From UBA10649 sp963793105 (GTDB taxonomy: Bacteria; Actinomycetota; Actinomycetes; S36-B12), in assembly GCA_963793105.1 (NCBI GenBank), contig CAWBZB010000010.1, positions 58,952 to 122,951 of the forward strand: a stretch of 64,000 nt of DNA. Direction: 5' to 3'. Every line of letters starts with the position of its first letter. The first letter of the stretch is position 1. Both the position numbers and the translations under genes were made by a program. Positions 1 through 10,699 of the stretch are shown here, in pieces. The notes below the pieces were generated by a model. It saw only the letters and a list, made by a program, of their open reading frames with translations. It was not told the origin of the DNA and searched no databases.

Positions 1-296
1 CGAGTCGTGCGGCGCCGCACGCGACCCAGGCTCGCCGCGACGGAGGCCGGCGACCGCCGTGGCCGACGATCCCGCGACGGACACCTTGGTCTGGACGGCG
101 AAGCCGTCGGCGCAGCACGCCCGATGCGCTCCTCGGCGTCCCCGTAGGCCGGCGCGGTGTCGAGCGAGCCGATCCCGGCGTCCCTGGCCGCCGCGACGAG
201 CTCGCCAGGATCGCATCGTCCGACAGGCGGCCCGGCCGGATTGGTGACCCCATAGTCGAGCCCCCACTGGGCGGTTCCCAGGATCACCGACTGCAT
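1..296 (-). CDS. aldo/keto reductase, N-terminal part, frameshifted, runs off the window
   Basis: The ATG at 296 opens a protein beginning MQSVILGTAQWGLDYGVTNP, which is the first strand and loop of the aldo/keto reductase barrel. After a frameshift near 235 it continues LVAAARDAGIGSLDTAPAYG, carrying the family's Asp and Tyr (D-x-A-x-x-Y-G), and after another shift GFAVQTKVSVAG. AKRs of this kind reduce sugar or aldehyde carbonyls with NADPH. It is divergent from the PseB-like gene, with 67 bases between starts. AKR genes sit in many nonulosonate and deoxysugar clusters, so a sugar role is likely but its substrate is unknown. The rest of the gene lies to the left of the window. Confidence 0.72.
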   Translation of the reverse strand, partial: MQSVILGTAQWGLDYGVTNPAGPPVGRCDPGELVAAARDAGIGSLDTAPAYGDAEERIGRAAPTASPSRPRCPSRDRRPRRSPASVAASLGRVRRRTT

Positions 297-318
297 GGCC
301 TGCGCCTCGTGGGGTCGT

Positions 319-324
319 TAGACT
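319..324 (+). promoter_or_regulatory. candidate -10 box before the pseB-like gene
   Basis: TAGACT fits the actinobacterial -10 pattern TANNNT and lies 39 bases before the GTG start at 364. A ribosome site GAGGGGAC (349-356) sits 7 bases before that start, so this would be a leadered transcript. No convincing -35 was seen. Confidence 0.35.
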
Positions 325-363
325 TGGCGGCCAAGGCTATCCGACCGAGGGGACTCGCCAGCC

Positions 364-1357
364 GTGCCGATCTTCGAGGGTTCCTCCATCCTGATCACGG
401 GAGGCACCGGCTCCTTCGGCAAGGCCTTCCTGCAGCAGGTCCTCGAGACGCGCAACCCCGCCCGCGTCGCCATCTTCTCGCGCGACGAGCTCAAGCAGTA
501 CGAGATGAAGCAGACCTACGGCGACGACCCCCGCGTCCGCTTCTTCATCGGCGACATCCGCGACCGGGACCGTCTGCGAGATGGCGCTGCACGGCGTCGA
601 CTACGTCGTCCACGCGGCCGCCCTGAAGCAGGTCGACACGGCCGAGTACAACCCGATGGAGTACGTCAAGACGAACATCCTCGGCTCGGAGAACGTCATG
701 CTCGCCAGCATCGACGCCGGCGTGAAGAAGGTCGTCGCGCTCTCGACCGACAAGGCCTCGTCGCCGGTCAACCTCTACGGCGCGACGAAGCTCACCGCCG
801 ACAAGCTCTTCATCTCCGGCAACCACTACGCGCTACAGCTACGGCACCACGCTTCTCCGTCGTCCGCTACGGCAACGTCATGGGCAGCCGCGGCTCGGTC
901 ATCCCGTTCTTCCGCGACCTGGCTGCGCGAGGGCGAGCCGCTTCCCGATCACCGACACTGCGCATGACCCGCTTCTGGATCACGCTCCCGCAGGCCGTCG
1001 AGTTCGTCATCGACAGCTTCGAGCACGATGAACGGCGGCGAGCTGTACGTGCCGCGGATCCCCAGCATGCAGGTCGTCGACCTCGCCGAGGCGATCGCGC
1101 CCGGGCGCCGAGCTCGTCGACGATCGGCATCCGGCCCGGCGAGAAGCTGCACGAGGAGATGATCTCGGCGGAGGACTCCCGGCGGACCGTCCGGCAGGCA
1201 CGACCGCTACGTCGTCATGCCCACGCTGGCCGAGTGGGGCTATGTCGAGCCTGCCGGCGAGCCGGTTCCGGACGGCTTCTCCTACACGTCGGACACCAAC
1301 GACCTGTGGCTCACCGTGGAGGACATCCGGAAGATGCTCCATGACCTGGGGCTCTAG
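364..1357 (+). CDS. pseB: UDP-N-acetylglucosamine 4,6-dehydratase (inverting), PseB/CapE type, frameshifted
   Basis: This is an extended short-chain dehydrogenase that would convert UDP-GlcNAc to a 4-keto-6-deoxy sugar, the first step to pseudaminic acid-like or FucNAc/QuiNAc-like sugars. The N-terminus has the nucleotide loop ITGGTGSFGKAF. Further on come HAAALKQVDTAEYNPMEY, STDKASSPVNLYGATKL (the Y-x-x-x-K pair) and VVRYGNVMGSRGSVIPFF, all in family order. The C-terminus ends in MLHDLGL. The pieces alternate between frames at least six times (near 570, 835, 925, 957, 1027 and 1200), yet total length matches the 330-residue family. The start is the GTG at 364, with GAGGGGAC upstream. It overlaps the next gene. 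PseB and CapE cannot be told apart here. Confidence 0.85.
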
Positions 1358-2270
1358 CACCGCCCTGCCCACCTGGCTGGTCACCGGTGCGCCGGTTTCC
1401 TCGGCGAGAACGCCGGCCTCTGGCTGCGCGGCCGAGCCTCCATCGTCGGCCAGGTCCGTACGCGGGTGCCACGCTGCCAGTTCCCCCGGCAGTACCCGTG
1501 GACCTTCGGGACGCTGAAGCGGCTGCCGAGATGGTGCGCACCATCCGCCCGGACGTGATCCTGCACGCGGCCGCCGTATCCGGGCACCAGACCTGTGCCG
1601 ACGACCCCGATCAGGCGGTCGCGGTCAACGTAGAGGCCTCGCGCGCCATCGGTGCCGCGGCCGCAGAGACGGGCGCGCACGTCATCAGCATCTCCACCGA
1701 TGCCGTGTTCTCCGGGGCCCGAGGGGGCGACGCCGAGACCGACGATCCGGAGCCGCTCTCCTACTACGGCGAGACCAAGCTGGCCGGCGAGCACGCCGTC
1801 CGCGAGAACGGCGCGTCCGTGCTGGTGGCGCGCACCAACTTCTTCGGCTGGAGCTCGTCAGGAACGCGATCGGTTCTCGAGCTCTTCGTCAACCAGCTTC
1901 GCTCCGGAGAGCTCGTCAAGGGCTACCCGGACTTCGTCGTCACGTCGATCTACGTCCAGTCGCGCGTGGAAACGCTCTGGCAGCTCACGGCGTCCGGTAC
2001 CCAGGGCACCGTGCATGTGGCGTCGTCAGACGCTGTCTCCAAGCACGACATCGGCATCACCGTGGCGCGCGTGTTCGGTCACGATGAGACCCTCATCATC
2101 CCGCTTCGATCGGATCTGGACGGCCATGCGACTTCGCTCAGCCGCGACATCTCGCTGAACACCGGGCTCCTGGCCTCCCTGCTCGGGGCACCTGCACCCA
2201 CACAGGAGTTGGGGTAGAGCATGCACTCGAAGAGGAGGCTGACCTGCGTGCCGCTCTCCAAGCGACCTAG
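1341..2270 (+). CDS. RmlD-like sugar-nucleotide 4-keto reductase (SDR), frameshifted
   Basis: The ATG at 1341 overlaps the end of the pseB-like gene and starts MTWGSSTALPTWLVTGA, the glycine-rich NAD(P) strand. The main frame then shows DVILHAAAVSGHQTC, ISTDAVFSG and SYYGETKLAGEHAV (catalytic Tyr and Lys), as in dTDP-4-dehydrorhamnose reductase-like SDRs. A paralogue lies at 38336-39256; both carry RTNFFGWS and a similar C-terminus. The annotated frame stops at 2217, but shifting one base gives EEEADLRAALQAT and a stop at 2270, matching the paralogue's tail, so the true end is probably 2270. It likely reduces the 4-keto sugar made by its neighbour. The exact product is not predictable. Confidence 0.78.
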
Positions 2271-2312
2271 CGACCTGCAGCGCCTTCCGCACGCCGGACG
2301 TCGCCTACTCGG

Positions 2313-3476
2313 TCAACCGCCTAGGAGCTCAGCATGCAGCGTGCTCATGGCGAGCTCCCACCTCGCCTTTGCGAACTCTCGGTTGTATCGGGATCGAGCG
2401 GCGTCGCCCATGGAGACCCGCACGTCGTCGCTGAGGAGAACTGCTGCCACAGCTCCGGCAAGCACGTCGGGCGCCGCTGATTCCACCACTAGCCCCGTGA
2501 TGCCTGACTCGACCACCTCTGGCATACCGCCGACATTCGTCACGACGCTTGGGACGCCGTACCGCCCAGCATCGAGCAGTGCCAGACCTAGACTCTCCAC
2601 CCGACTTGGCTGGACGTACACGAAGGCACCTGAGTAGAGAGGTGCCAGGTCCCTGACAACCCCTGGGAAGGTCACCTTGTCCTCAATCCCTCGCGCTATC
2701 ACCTCGCTTCGGCAGGTCTCGAGCAAGGACCCCTCCCCTGCCCAGACGAACCTCACATCAGCGTGCCCTTCGGCCCTCAGGAGTCGCTCCGCCATACCGA
2801 TCCACTCGATCGGGCGCTTGTACTCCTCGACGTGCCCCACGGTGAGCACGAGGCGACTCGCGGAATCAATCACGTCATCGAGGGGGAGCGGATCTCCTGA
2901 CGTACTGTGAACGACGTCAACTCGGTCGTGAACATACTCAAGCCCCCACAACCGGATGAGTTCCTGTCGTGCCGCGAATGACACGGTCACGATCCGCGAG
3001 GCCTCGGCGGCAGCCCGCCGGAACCACCACCGGCCGAGGTACCTCACCCGGGTTCCATGGGGATAGGTGTGCAAGACGTACAGGCTCGGCGATCTGGCCG
3101 CAACTACGACCGAGCAGGGAACCCGTCGTTCCCGACAGAGGCGACAACGAGGTCGCATCCGACACCCTCGAGATAGTCGCTGAAACGCCTGTCCTCACGG
3201 CGTCTGGTGCTTCGGCTCCAGGGGTCAGGCGACCCCGACCCCCTAGACGAGTGCTGACCCATCACGTCAACGTATGAGGAGGTCGAGAACCCCCACCGAT
3301 CGAGGAGTTCCTCCAAGTCGGCATCGCTGTCGTGCGCTGTGCGCACAAGTGCACTCCTAGCCCCATGCGACCGTACAGACTCGATGAGCTGCATCGCGTA
3401 TGTTCGCGTCCCCCCGCTCGAGCCATGGTCACTGACGAGCACGACAGTGCCGGCGACCGCTTCGCGGACTCGGCAT
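2313..3476 (-). CDS. glycosyltransferase family 4 (GT-B), frameshifted
   Basis: The C-terminal two thirds are in one frame and show the GT4 donor domain: SRLVLTVGHVEEYKRPIEWI, VRFVWAGEGSLLE, then YVQPSRVESLGLALLDAGRY with the E-x7-D/E nucleotide-sugar motif, and PSVVTNVGGMPEVVESG. The N-terminal acceptor domain (TVVLVSDHGSSGGTRTYAMQ, with the GG loop) lies in another frame, with the switch near 3150. The start is uncertain. The ATG at 3476 reads MPSPRSGRR and would join after one more shift; the open frame extends to 3661. It would transfer a sugar from a nucleotide donor in the cytoplasm. It is divergent from the ABC transporter at 3620. Codons look less G+C rich than the genes after 33 kb. 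Confidence 0.8.
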
Positions 3477-3607
3477 CGGCCCTCCCATCGGCTCGTCGTC
3501 GATCCTCGGCCGCACCGCTGGCCCTCGCTGCTCGGCAGCCTACGACGGGCGCAGCCGATCCGGTCGGCGGACATCACGGCGATCGACGGACACCGCGAGT
3601 CGACCAG

Positions 3608-3613
3608 TAGCCT
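3608..3613 (+). promoter_or_regulatory. leaderless -10 box of ABC transporter 1
   Basis: TAGCCT is followed by exactly six bases and then GTG at 3620. This matches the TANNNT-N6-RTG layout seen at a dozen other genes here and supports 3620 rather than the ATG at 3626 as start. Confidence 0.5.
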
Positions 3614-3619
3614 GCGGGA

Positions 3620-5497
3620 GTGACCATGGACGCCACGAACGACGGAAGTCGGGGACCTCACCGTTCGTCAGGCCGTCCGCCGCTCGCTCGACCTCCTCGC
3701 CCCGCGGGAGCGGCGCGGTACCGATTGGCGGTTGGCGCCCAGATGCTGTCCGGCCTGCTTGACCTGGCCGGCGTCCTTCTCGTGGGGCTGGTCGGACTTC
3801 TGTTGACTGGCTCTTCGACGTCGACGAGTTGCCGGGGCCCCTGCAGGGCGTGGCGCAGAGACTCATTCCCGAAACGACTTCGACCACGGCGATTGCCGCC
3901 GCGGTTGCCGGAGTCGCCGCGGCGCTGCTCCTGCTGAAGACACTGGTCTACGGGATCCTCATGCGCTACATCCTGCGGTTCCTCGGCGCGTCCCAGGTGG
4001 CGGTGGAGATCGCATCGTTCGCGATCTCTTCAGCCAGCCCCTGCTGCGCCTTGGAGGCCCGATCCAGCCATGACACGGCGTTCGCGCTTGTCGTCGGCAT
4101 CACTGCCGCCATCGTTGCGATGCTCGGCTCCTACGCCGTCATCGTCACCGAGATCTCTCTCCTCGTCATTCTGGGCGGGACGCTGCTCGTGATCGACCCG
4201 ATGGTCACCATTGTGTCGGGGGTCTACTTCGCGCTCGTCGGGTTCACGCTTCAACGTGTGCTCGGATCTTGGTCAGGTCGCGTTGGGGCGATCTTGGCTG
4301 ATGCCAACGTACGTGGCTTCCACACCGTCCAGGAGTCCATCCAGAACTTCAGGGAAGTCGGCGTAACGCAGCGAACCGGTCTCTACGTGGAGCGTCTCCA
4401 GGGGCTTCTGCGTGCGACCGCGCTGAATCAGGCGGAATCGGTCTTCATAGGCCAGATTCCCAAGCTGGCCTACGAGGTGGCGCTGGTGGTCGGTGCGGTG
4501 GCTCTGGCTGCATGGCAAATCTCCGTCTCGAGTTGGGAGTCCGCTCTGACGGTCTTGGGTGTGTTCCTGGTCGCCGCGACTCGCGTGATCCCCTCCATGC
4601 TCCGCCTCAGCGGCCAGTTGGTGGCGATCCGCATCAGCACCGGACAGGCGGCGCGAACGTTCGACCTCGTCGACTATGTGATGAAGAGTGGCCCCGCAGA
4701 TCATGAACGACTCGCCATACCCTCCCGTGACAGGCTCTACAGCGGTAAGCCACCCCGGATTCGTCCCTGGCATCTCCGTGTCCGAGGCCACCTTCACCTA
4801 CCCCGCTGCCGAGGTGGTCTCGATCCACGTCGCTGCGCTCGACATCCCCGAAGGATCGTCCGTGGCTCTCGTGGGAGGGACGGGAGCAGGCAAGTCCACC
4901 CTTGCTGACCTGATCCTCGGCGTTCTGGAGCCGGACGAGGGCATCATCACCATCGGCGGTCTCCCACCGAGAGCAGCCATTCGTCGATGGCCCGGAGCCA
5001 TCGGATACGTACCGCAGTCGGTTGCGATGTCGGACGGCACGGTCCGCGACAACGTGGCACTCGGGTTGCCACGCGGTCTCGTCGACGATGAGCAGATCTG
5101 GCGCGCATTGGAACAGGCCCACCTCGCCGGCTTCCTTGCCGACTCAAGAGGCGGACTTGAGACCGTGATCGGCGAGCGCGGGGTTCGCCTCAGTGGGGGC
5201 CAGCGCCAGCGTCTCGGTCTGGCTCGAGCCCTGTACTCATGCCCCCGCCTGCTCGTTCTTGACGAGGCCACGAGCGCGCTAGACGCCGAGACAGAGGTGG
5301 CAATCGCCCAGACGATCGAGGCCCTCGCCGGCGACGTCACTCGTGTCACTGTGGCGCATCGGCTCGCCACGGTGCGATCCTCGGATCTCGTGGTCTACCT
5401 CGAACGAGGCCACATCGTCGCGCAGGGAACATTCGATGAAGTCCGGGCCGCCAACCCGGACTTTGATCGACAAGCGACGCTGCTCGGACTGATCTGA
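3620..5497 (+). CDS. PglK/MsbA-type ABC transporter (fused TMD-NBD), frameshifted
   Basis: A half-transporter with an N-terminal six-helix membrane domain (about 3700-4680) and a C-terminal ATPase. The ATPase is in one clean frame: Walker A GGTGAGKST, Q-loop YVPQSV, signature LSGGQRQR, Walker B LLVLDEATSALD and H-loop VAHRLATV. Frame changes lie near 3800, 4030 and 4685. The about 600-residue length, and the run GTVRDNVALGLPR shared with the paralogue at 25388-27320, indicate an exporter of the MsbA/PglK class that flips polyprenyl-linked oligosaccharides or glycolipids using ATP. The neighbouring glycosyltransferases support a glycan substrate. The methyltransferase follows after 23 bases. 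Confidence 0.85.
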
Positions 5498-5520
5498 CCG
5501 CAGAGAGGAAGTGGTATCCC

Positions 5521-6401
5521 ATGGTGGACACCCCCGGAATGGCAGACCGCGTTTCGAGCCGGATCAGAGCAGCGAACCTCGGTCGCCATCTGCCGGGAGG
5601 GCTTCGTCACCGGCTCAGGCAGGGGCATGATCGACTCCGGCGGCAACTCGGGTTTGAAGGATTCCTTCAGGTCCTGACACTGACTCCTGAGCTCGCAGAG
5701 GGCACGGTTGCGTCGGAGCGGCTCAACGCCATGGCTTCCGTCAACCAGGCTCGCAGATACCTAGAGGTGGGGGTCGCCACCGGCACGACCTTCGAGGCCG
5801 TGCGGATCGAGTCCAAACAGGCGGTCGAGCCTTACCCCTTGTTTTCGTCCGCATCGATGCCTTCGGGCACCCGGCTCGCCGGTCCACCTCCGACGAGTTC
5901 TTCCAGGCCGTCGGCGCAGAGGTCGAGTACGACGCGGTCTTCCTCGATGGCCTCCATACCTTCGAGCAGACGTATCGCGACGTCATCAACACGGTTCGCC
6001 ATCTTGCGCCGGGCGGATTCGTCGTCATTGACGACACGGTCCCCCCAGACGCGGCCGCGGCGCTTCCTGACCAGGAACAGGCGGAGGCTCTTGCCCGCGA
6101 GCTGGGGCTTGCCTTCCCCCGGCCGTGGATGGGTGACGTCTACAAGGTCGTTCTCATGCTCGCGAGGGTCGATACGCTTTTCGACATGTGGACCTTCGAC
6201 GAGGAGGGGCGGCATCAAACGGTGCTGTGGAGATCGGCCAACGGTGGTGGCGACGAGGTGCCACCGGCAGCACCGCCTCATCAAGTCGCTGCCTGGACAT
6301 ACGAATACGTGTTCAGCAACGGGATCCCGGCCAGCTTTCGCCTCGGGACTTCGGATGAGATCATCCGCTCCTTCGCCACCGCGATAGCCGGCGGGAACTG
6401 A
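5521..6401 (+). CDS. class I SAM-dependent methyltransferase (Methyltransf_24-like), frameshifted
   Basis: The ATG at 5521 follows a GAGAGGAAG ribosome site. The first part holds RRYLEVGVATGTTFEAV, which is motif I of Rossmann methyltransferases. After a shift near 5840 come YDAVFLDGLHTFEQTYRDV and HLAPGGFVVIDDTVP, the D-G-x-H and I-D-D motifs typical of the family. The last 90 residues (from about 6129) are a clean frame with MGDVYKVVLMLARVD. It probably methylates a sugar in the glycan, though no acceptor can be inferred. It is co-directional with ABC transporter 1, likely in the same transcript. Confidence 0.75.
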
Positions 6402-6472
6402 CACCGTCCCCGCATTAGGGCGCTGAGAGTCAGTCCGCGAGGTGCCACCGATTAGCTCCGTCGGATGGGAAG

Positions 6473-7777
6473 GTGAGGCGACGCGTGACCTGGCGCTTGG
6501 GACGCACGGGTGACAAGTTGAGCGACGCGCGTTGGCGAAGGCTCGCGATGGACTTGGGACTCAGCTCCAGCAACGTTCGCGTGATGGTCGCTCTCATCCT
6601 TCTGGCCAGCTTCTGGTACGGCGGATACATCTTCCAGCGGGGGATGGGATTCTACGACTGGGGGAAGGAGCTCTTCTACTTCGAGTATCTCCAGCGGCAA
6701 ATACTCTCGGGTTCCGGACTTCCGATGGAGTTCGACTCTGTCCCTCGCCCACTGTTGATGTACCCAGCGCTCGATCAGACCAACTCGTTCATCGGCAACC
6801 CCGAGACACCGCTTGTCAGCGTGTTTCTTGTGTTTGTTGGGTGGCCTCTGATCCTATTCATCAAGGCGTGGATCGTCGGACACCTCCTGGTGGCCGTGTA
6901 CGATCGCACTCTTGGGCCAACGCTTGAACTGGCACCCATTGACGACCGCCCTCCTCTTCTCCCTCCTCTTCTTCAATCCCTGGCTCCTCCAGCACCTCGT
7001 CATCGGCTACACCCCATGGGTGACTGCCTGCTGGATTCCCTTGGTCGCTTCGCTCGTCCTAGGTAGCCGATGGTTGGTGGCCGGACTAGTGGCGTCCTTC
7101 ATCATCTGGGAGGGGGGATTCCACATCTTCGTCTGGTCGCTGATGGTGACCGCAGCCGTGCTGCTCGGCCTCGTCGCCTTTCGGGAGTGGGGCTGGGTTC
7201 GTCAACTGGCTCTTGCCCTAGGAGCCGCCCTGACCTTCTCTGCCGTGCGGCTCTTCGCAATAGCCACTTCAACCTGGGCCCTTAGCGGTCGCACTCCGGA
7301 CAGCAGCTACTCATCAATCATGGACCTTGTGAACATCCTTACGGATAAGGAGGCGGATCCGTACAACTTGCCGAGGCGTCTGACTACTGGGGTGTCGTCC
7401 TCTACGACGGACGCTTCTTCGTCGGCGCCTACGCGATCGCCCTGGTCTCTGCCATGACGGCTGTCAGGTGGAGGCACCTGCCACCTCTCGCACTGACAGT
7501 CGGACTGTCCGGCATCGCGACCTTCGTCCTGCTGGGCTGGGGGCAGGTCTGGCAGCGACTCGCAGAGTGGGCGCCCGTTCTGAGCGCCGAGGTATACCCG
7601 TGGCGCTTCCTGCCCCTCGCAGGGGCATTCGCCGCCGTGATCTACTGCCTTTCCGTGGAGTCGGTGATGAAAGAGTACAGGTCGACCAACGTCCAACTGG
7701 CGATCGTTGGGCTCTCACTCCCTGTACTTCTCGAGTGCTGCGAAGTCAGTCAGTACTACATCGGCCTCGTCCCGTAG
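6473..7777 (+). CDS. polytopic membrane protein, GT-C-like or polymerase-like, frameshifted
   Basis: Three consecutive open frames (6473-~6910, 6912-~7380, 7454-7777) join into one hydrophobic protein of about 430 residues with some 9-10 membrane segments. The first loop has FYDWGKELFYFEYLQRQIL, an acidic periplasmic loop like those after TM1 of GT-C glycosyltransferases, and AFIIWEGGFHIFVW-like helices follow. No family was recognised with confidence. It may be a membrane glycosyltransferase or a polysaccharide polymerase. The start may be GTG at 6473 or GTG at 6485, the latter preceded by GGTGAGG. The 3' end overlaps the convergent GT10-like gene by 22 bases. Confidence 0.6.
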
Positions 7778-8677
7778 CAGTCCAATCGCCATCCGCCCAA
7801 GGAGAGCCCCCTAGGCTCGGCATTCGCAGTACCGAGGTACCGATCGTAGATGAAGTCCTCGACCGACCGGTACTTGCGGCAGGCTTCAAAGTTGGCTGCG
7901 ATGGCCTCCCGCCGCGACTCATAGTCCTGCTCGGACAGTGTTGGCAGAATGTCGTGTACCAACTGCCCGTAGTCCGTGAAGGGAATGATCCCTCGCTGGT
8001 CGAAGAACTCACCCACCCTCCGGGCTCCCAGGTAGACAGGAACCGTCCCGGCAGCGAAGCAGTTGAGCAACTTCTCCGTGAAGTAGGCATCATCCACGAA
8101 GTTCTCCATGCAGATGGAGTAGCGATAGTCGCGCACCGTCTCATCGACCGACACGTGGAAGCCAGACCGAATCGGCTGGCGATAGACATCAACGGGTCCA
8201 CCGGACCTCTGGATTCGCCAGGCGATCGCGTATCGCTGACGGTGGAGGTGGGTCTTGAGCTTGTTTGAGGTGAGCATCGAGACACCGCGACTCTTCTGCG
8301 TGGATCCCCAGGGCCCCACCCGCGTAGGACCCGCCAATCCAGATTCCCCCGCCAGGAATCCAACGAGTGTTCGGGAACTGCGCAAGAAGTCTGCCGACGA
8401 GTGTGTGAACACCATCTCGAACTCACTCATGACCGACTCCACCTTGCGGTACACCCGTGGGATGATGGCCTGCGACTCGAGCAGCAGCCGCGTAGCGTAG
8501 ATGCCGCGGTATCCGAGGGTGCTCGCCCCGATACATGTCTTCATGTGTCGAGAACGTCGGTCGGGTCGGGTCGCTGAGGCCCCTATCCCAAACCACGTGC
8601 CGGGATTCAACGCCGGCCACGCAGTAGTCGCTGTGCGCGAAGTGATGATCGACGAGATTGAGAACCGCCTTGCCCAC
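7756..8677 (-). CDS. glycosyltransferase family 10 (fucosyltransferase-like), frameshifted
   Basis: The C-terminal domain carries YRYSICMENFVDDAYFTEKL followed by LNCFAAGTVPVYLGA, the core donor-binding signature of GT10 (alpha-1,3/4-fucosyltransferase family), then FDQRGIIPFTD. Upstream are YATRLLLESQAIIP and FEMVFTHSSADFL. The first 40 residues are in another frame (MGKAVLNLVDHHFAHSDYCV, ATG at 8677) with a shift near 8540; the open frame itself continues to 8778, so the start is uncertain. GT10 enzymes use GDP-fucose or related GDP-sugars. A GDP-heptose pathway in this same locus offers a possible GDP-linked donor, but that link is only inference. Confidence 0.75.
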
Positions 8678-8796
8678 GGATGGACGCTAGCACTTGCCGC
8701 TTGGGAGCGATCACCGTTCACGCGTCCATGCCCTGCGACGCTGACAGACCTCAGTCCGACATCGGCCAACCCCTCCACGTCGCTCGACGAAAAGAG

Positions 8797-9716
8797 TCAC
8801 CCGTACTCTCGCCTCGCCATGAGGACCCGACGCCACCGATCGTCTAGGACTGACGCCAGCGCGGCACCGTTCAGCACCCGCGAGTCCGAATTGGCGTCGC
8901 TAAGCAATGCAAACCAAGCGGCGATTGCTTGCAGGCTGCCAACCTCGGCCGTGAACCGCCAACCTACACCCACTGCCATGTGGAGATGCATCTGCACGTC
9001 AGTCGGTTGAACGCCAAGCACTCGCAGTTGGCGTAACTGAATGGCGCGTACCGCAGTTCGTTGACTGTTCGCGGCTGTCGTGGATGCCTGACTCTCATGC
9101 AAGCGGTAGAGGGTCAAGACCTCAGGAAGGTTGACGGCTGGCCACCGCCGCGTGACCCTCTCCCAAAGGTCGTAGTCCTCAGCTGGACGAACTCGGGATC
9201 GAAGGTAGCTTCTCCGTCAACCAGTACGTCACGACGAAACATGACGGAGGACGTCGCGAGTGGGTCATCGAACAGCATCCGCACCCGCACCGTGAGTGGG
9301 TCTATTGGGTATCGAAGCCGTCGCCCTCGTCGCCCTTCTTCGTCAATGACCCGAACGAAGGATCCGCACAGTCCCACCGAGGGGTCGCGGCTCATCAGAG
9401 CGACCTGCTTCTCAAGCCGCCTCGGCTGGCTCACGTCATCCGAGTCGAGCCACGCGATGAGTTGACCGCGCGATCGGCGTATTCCTACATTGCGAGCACC
9501 AGCCAACCCAAGATTCGACTCGTTGCGGATGAGTCGAATGCGAGAGTCGCTGTACCGATCGGCGACGCGCCAAGTGTCATCAGTCGATCCGTCATCCACA
9601 ATGACAAGCTCCCAGTCGCGGAACGACTGGCGGAGCACGCTGTCCACTGCGCTGGCGATGTACCTGCTTGCATTGTAGGCGGGCATGATCACGGACACCA
9701 ACGGCGCTGGACTCAC
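8797..9716 (-). CDS. glycosyltransferase family 2 (GT-A), frameshifted once
   Basis: The GTG at 9716 gives LVSVIMPAYNASRYIASAVD, the canonical GT2 start, followed by WELVIVDDGSTDDT, RNESNLGLAGARNVGI and LIAWLDSDDVSQPRRLEKQV with the D-x-D metal motif. The frame changes near 9190, and the C-terminus continues LTLYRLHESQAS, a usual GT2 tail. The open frame reaches a TTG at 9782, but this overlaps the upstream gene, so GTG 9716 is preferred. It probably adds one sugar of the glycan in the cytoplasm. It is part of a minus-strand series with the genes at 9763-12315. Confidence 0.85.
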
Positions 9717-9762
9717 GATGGAGTTCGCGGGATGACATGCACATCGGTTTCCTGATGCGCGC

Positions 9763-10699
9763 TCACGTTTCCCAGCCCTCAAGGCGCGAGGTGTCCATCA
9801 TGACTCCCGTCTCCCATAGTGCAAGGAGGTCATCTTGGTGGATATCACCGTGGATATTCGGTACGTCCGATTGGACTCGGTTGATGGGAAGGTTGACCAG
9901 ACGGGACTTCGGGAAGCACACACCCCAACGAAGGGAGAACAGGCGGCGATAGCGCTGCAGTTCCGCCTCCAGCGTGTTGGGCGATGTGTAGGCAATGCCC
10001 TTCATGAGTCCGCGAATCTCGTTGGTCTGGAATATGTTTCCGTCCAGCGACAGCGGGTATCCCCAATCCAGTTCGCCCGCGATCCAACGCCATGCCAGTA
10101 GGCGGGTGCGGGCTCCAGCCGATCCCGACACCGTCACCTCCCTGAACCGCGGCAGCGGCTGCACCTTCGCCGTCGTGTACGACCACGAGAGGTTCCGCCC
10201 GAGCCTGAGCGAGGGGACGCAGGCTGGCGTCGCCATCCGCCCAAGTAGGGCAAGGTCCACTGGCTCCGTGAAGACGATGTCATCGACCAAGAAGAAGACC
10301 CGGCGTGTCGCGATGGATGCCAAGAGTGTGTCGAGCAGCGGCTGCAGGACCGTGCCGGGCGGTTGCGTAACGAAGGAGACGCGTGCGTCCCATGTGAGGC
10401 GCGCCACCTCTTCATACGCTCGCGCATGTGCTGCGGTGGTGGCCACATGGATGACTTGAAGCGGGGCAGACGAACCCACGAGTCTCTCGTACGATTTCAG
10501 AAGCGCATGCAGACTGGAAGGCACGGTCCTTGGAGAAGACGATTCCCGTGAGGGTGCCGGCAGCCGGCGACATGCCGCTGGGATGGGGCAATCGCAGGCT
10601 GTGAACCGCGGGGCGCACCCAAGAGCTACACATGCCACTCGCTCTCTCGACCAACGTCAGAGAGTTCGTGAAGGTTCCGCCGCGCCGATTGTTGATCAT
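9763..10699 (-). CDS. putative glycosyltransferase-like protein of unknown family, frameshifted
   Basis: No family is recognised firmly. The start MINNRRGG (ATG at 10699) overlaps the TGA of the upstream gene as TGATG, which supports it. After TLTGIVFSKDRAFQ the frame changes near 10515 and runs LHALLKSYERLVG and TRRVFFLVDDIVFTEPVDL, resembling a GT-A fold: a beta-strand, an acceptor-binding helix and a D-D metal-binding turn at a strand end. The C-terminal half contains WRWIAGELDWGYPLSLDGN and NRVQSDVPNIHGD. The context of glycosyltransferases on both sides supports a sugar-transfer role. Predicted soluble, about 310 residues. Confidence 0.55.

Noticed and set aside
9716..9782. Longer N-terminus of the GT2 from a TTG at 9782
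   Set aside because: It would overlap the upstream gene and precede the normal GT2 start by 22 unrelated residues; GTG 9716 fits better.
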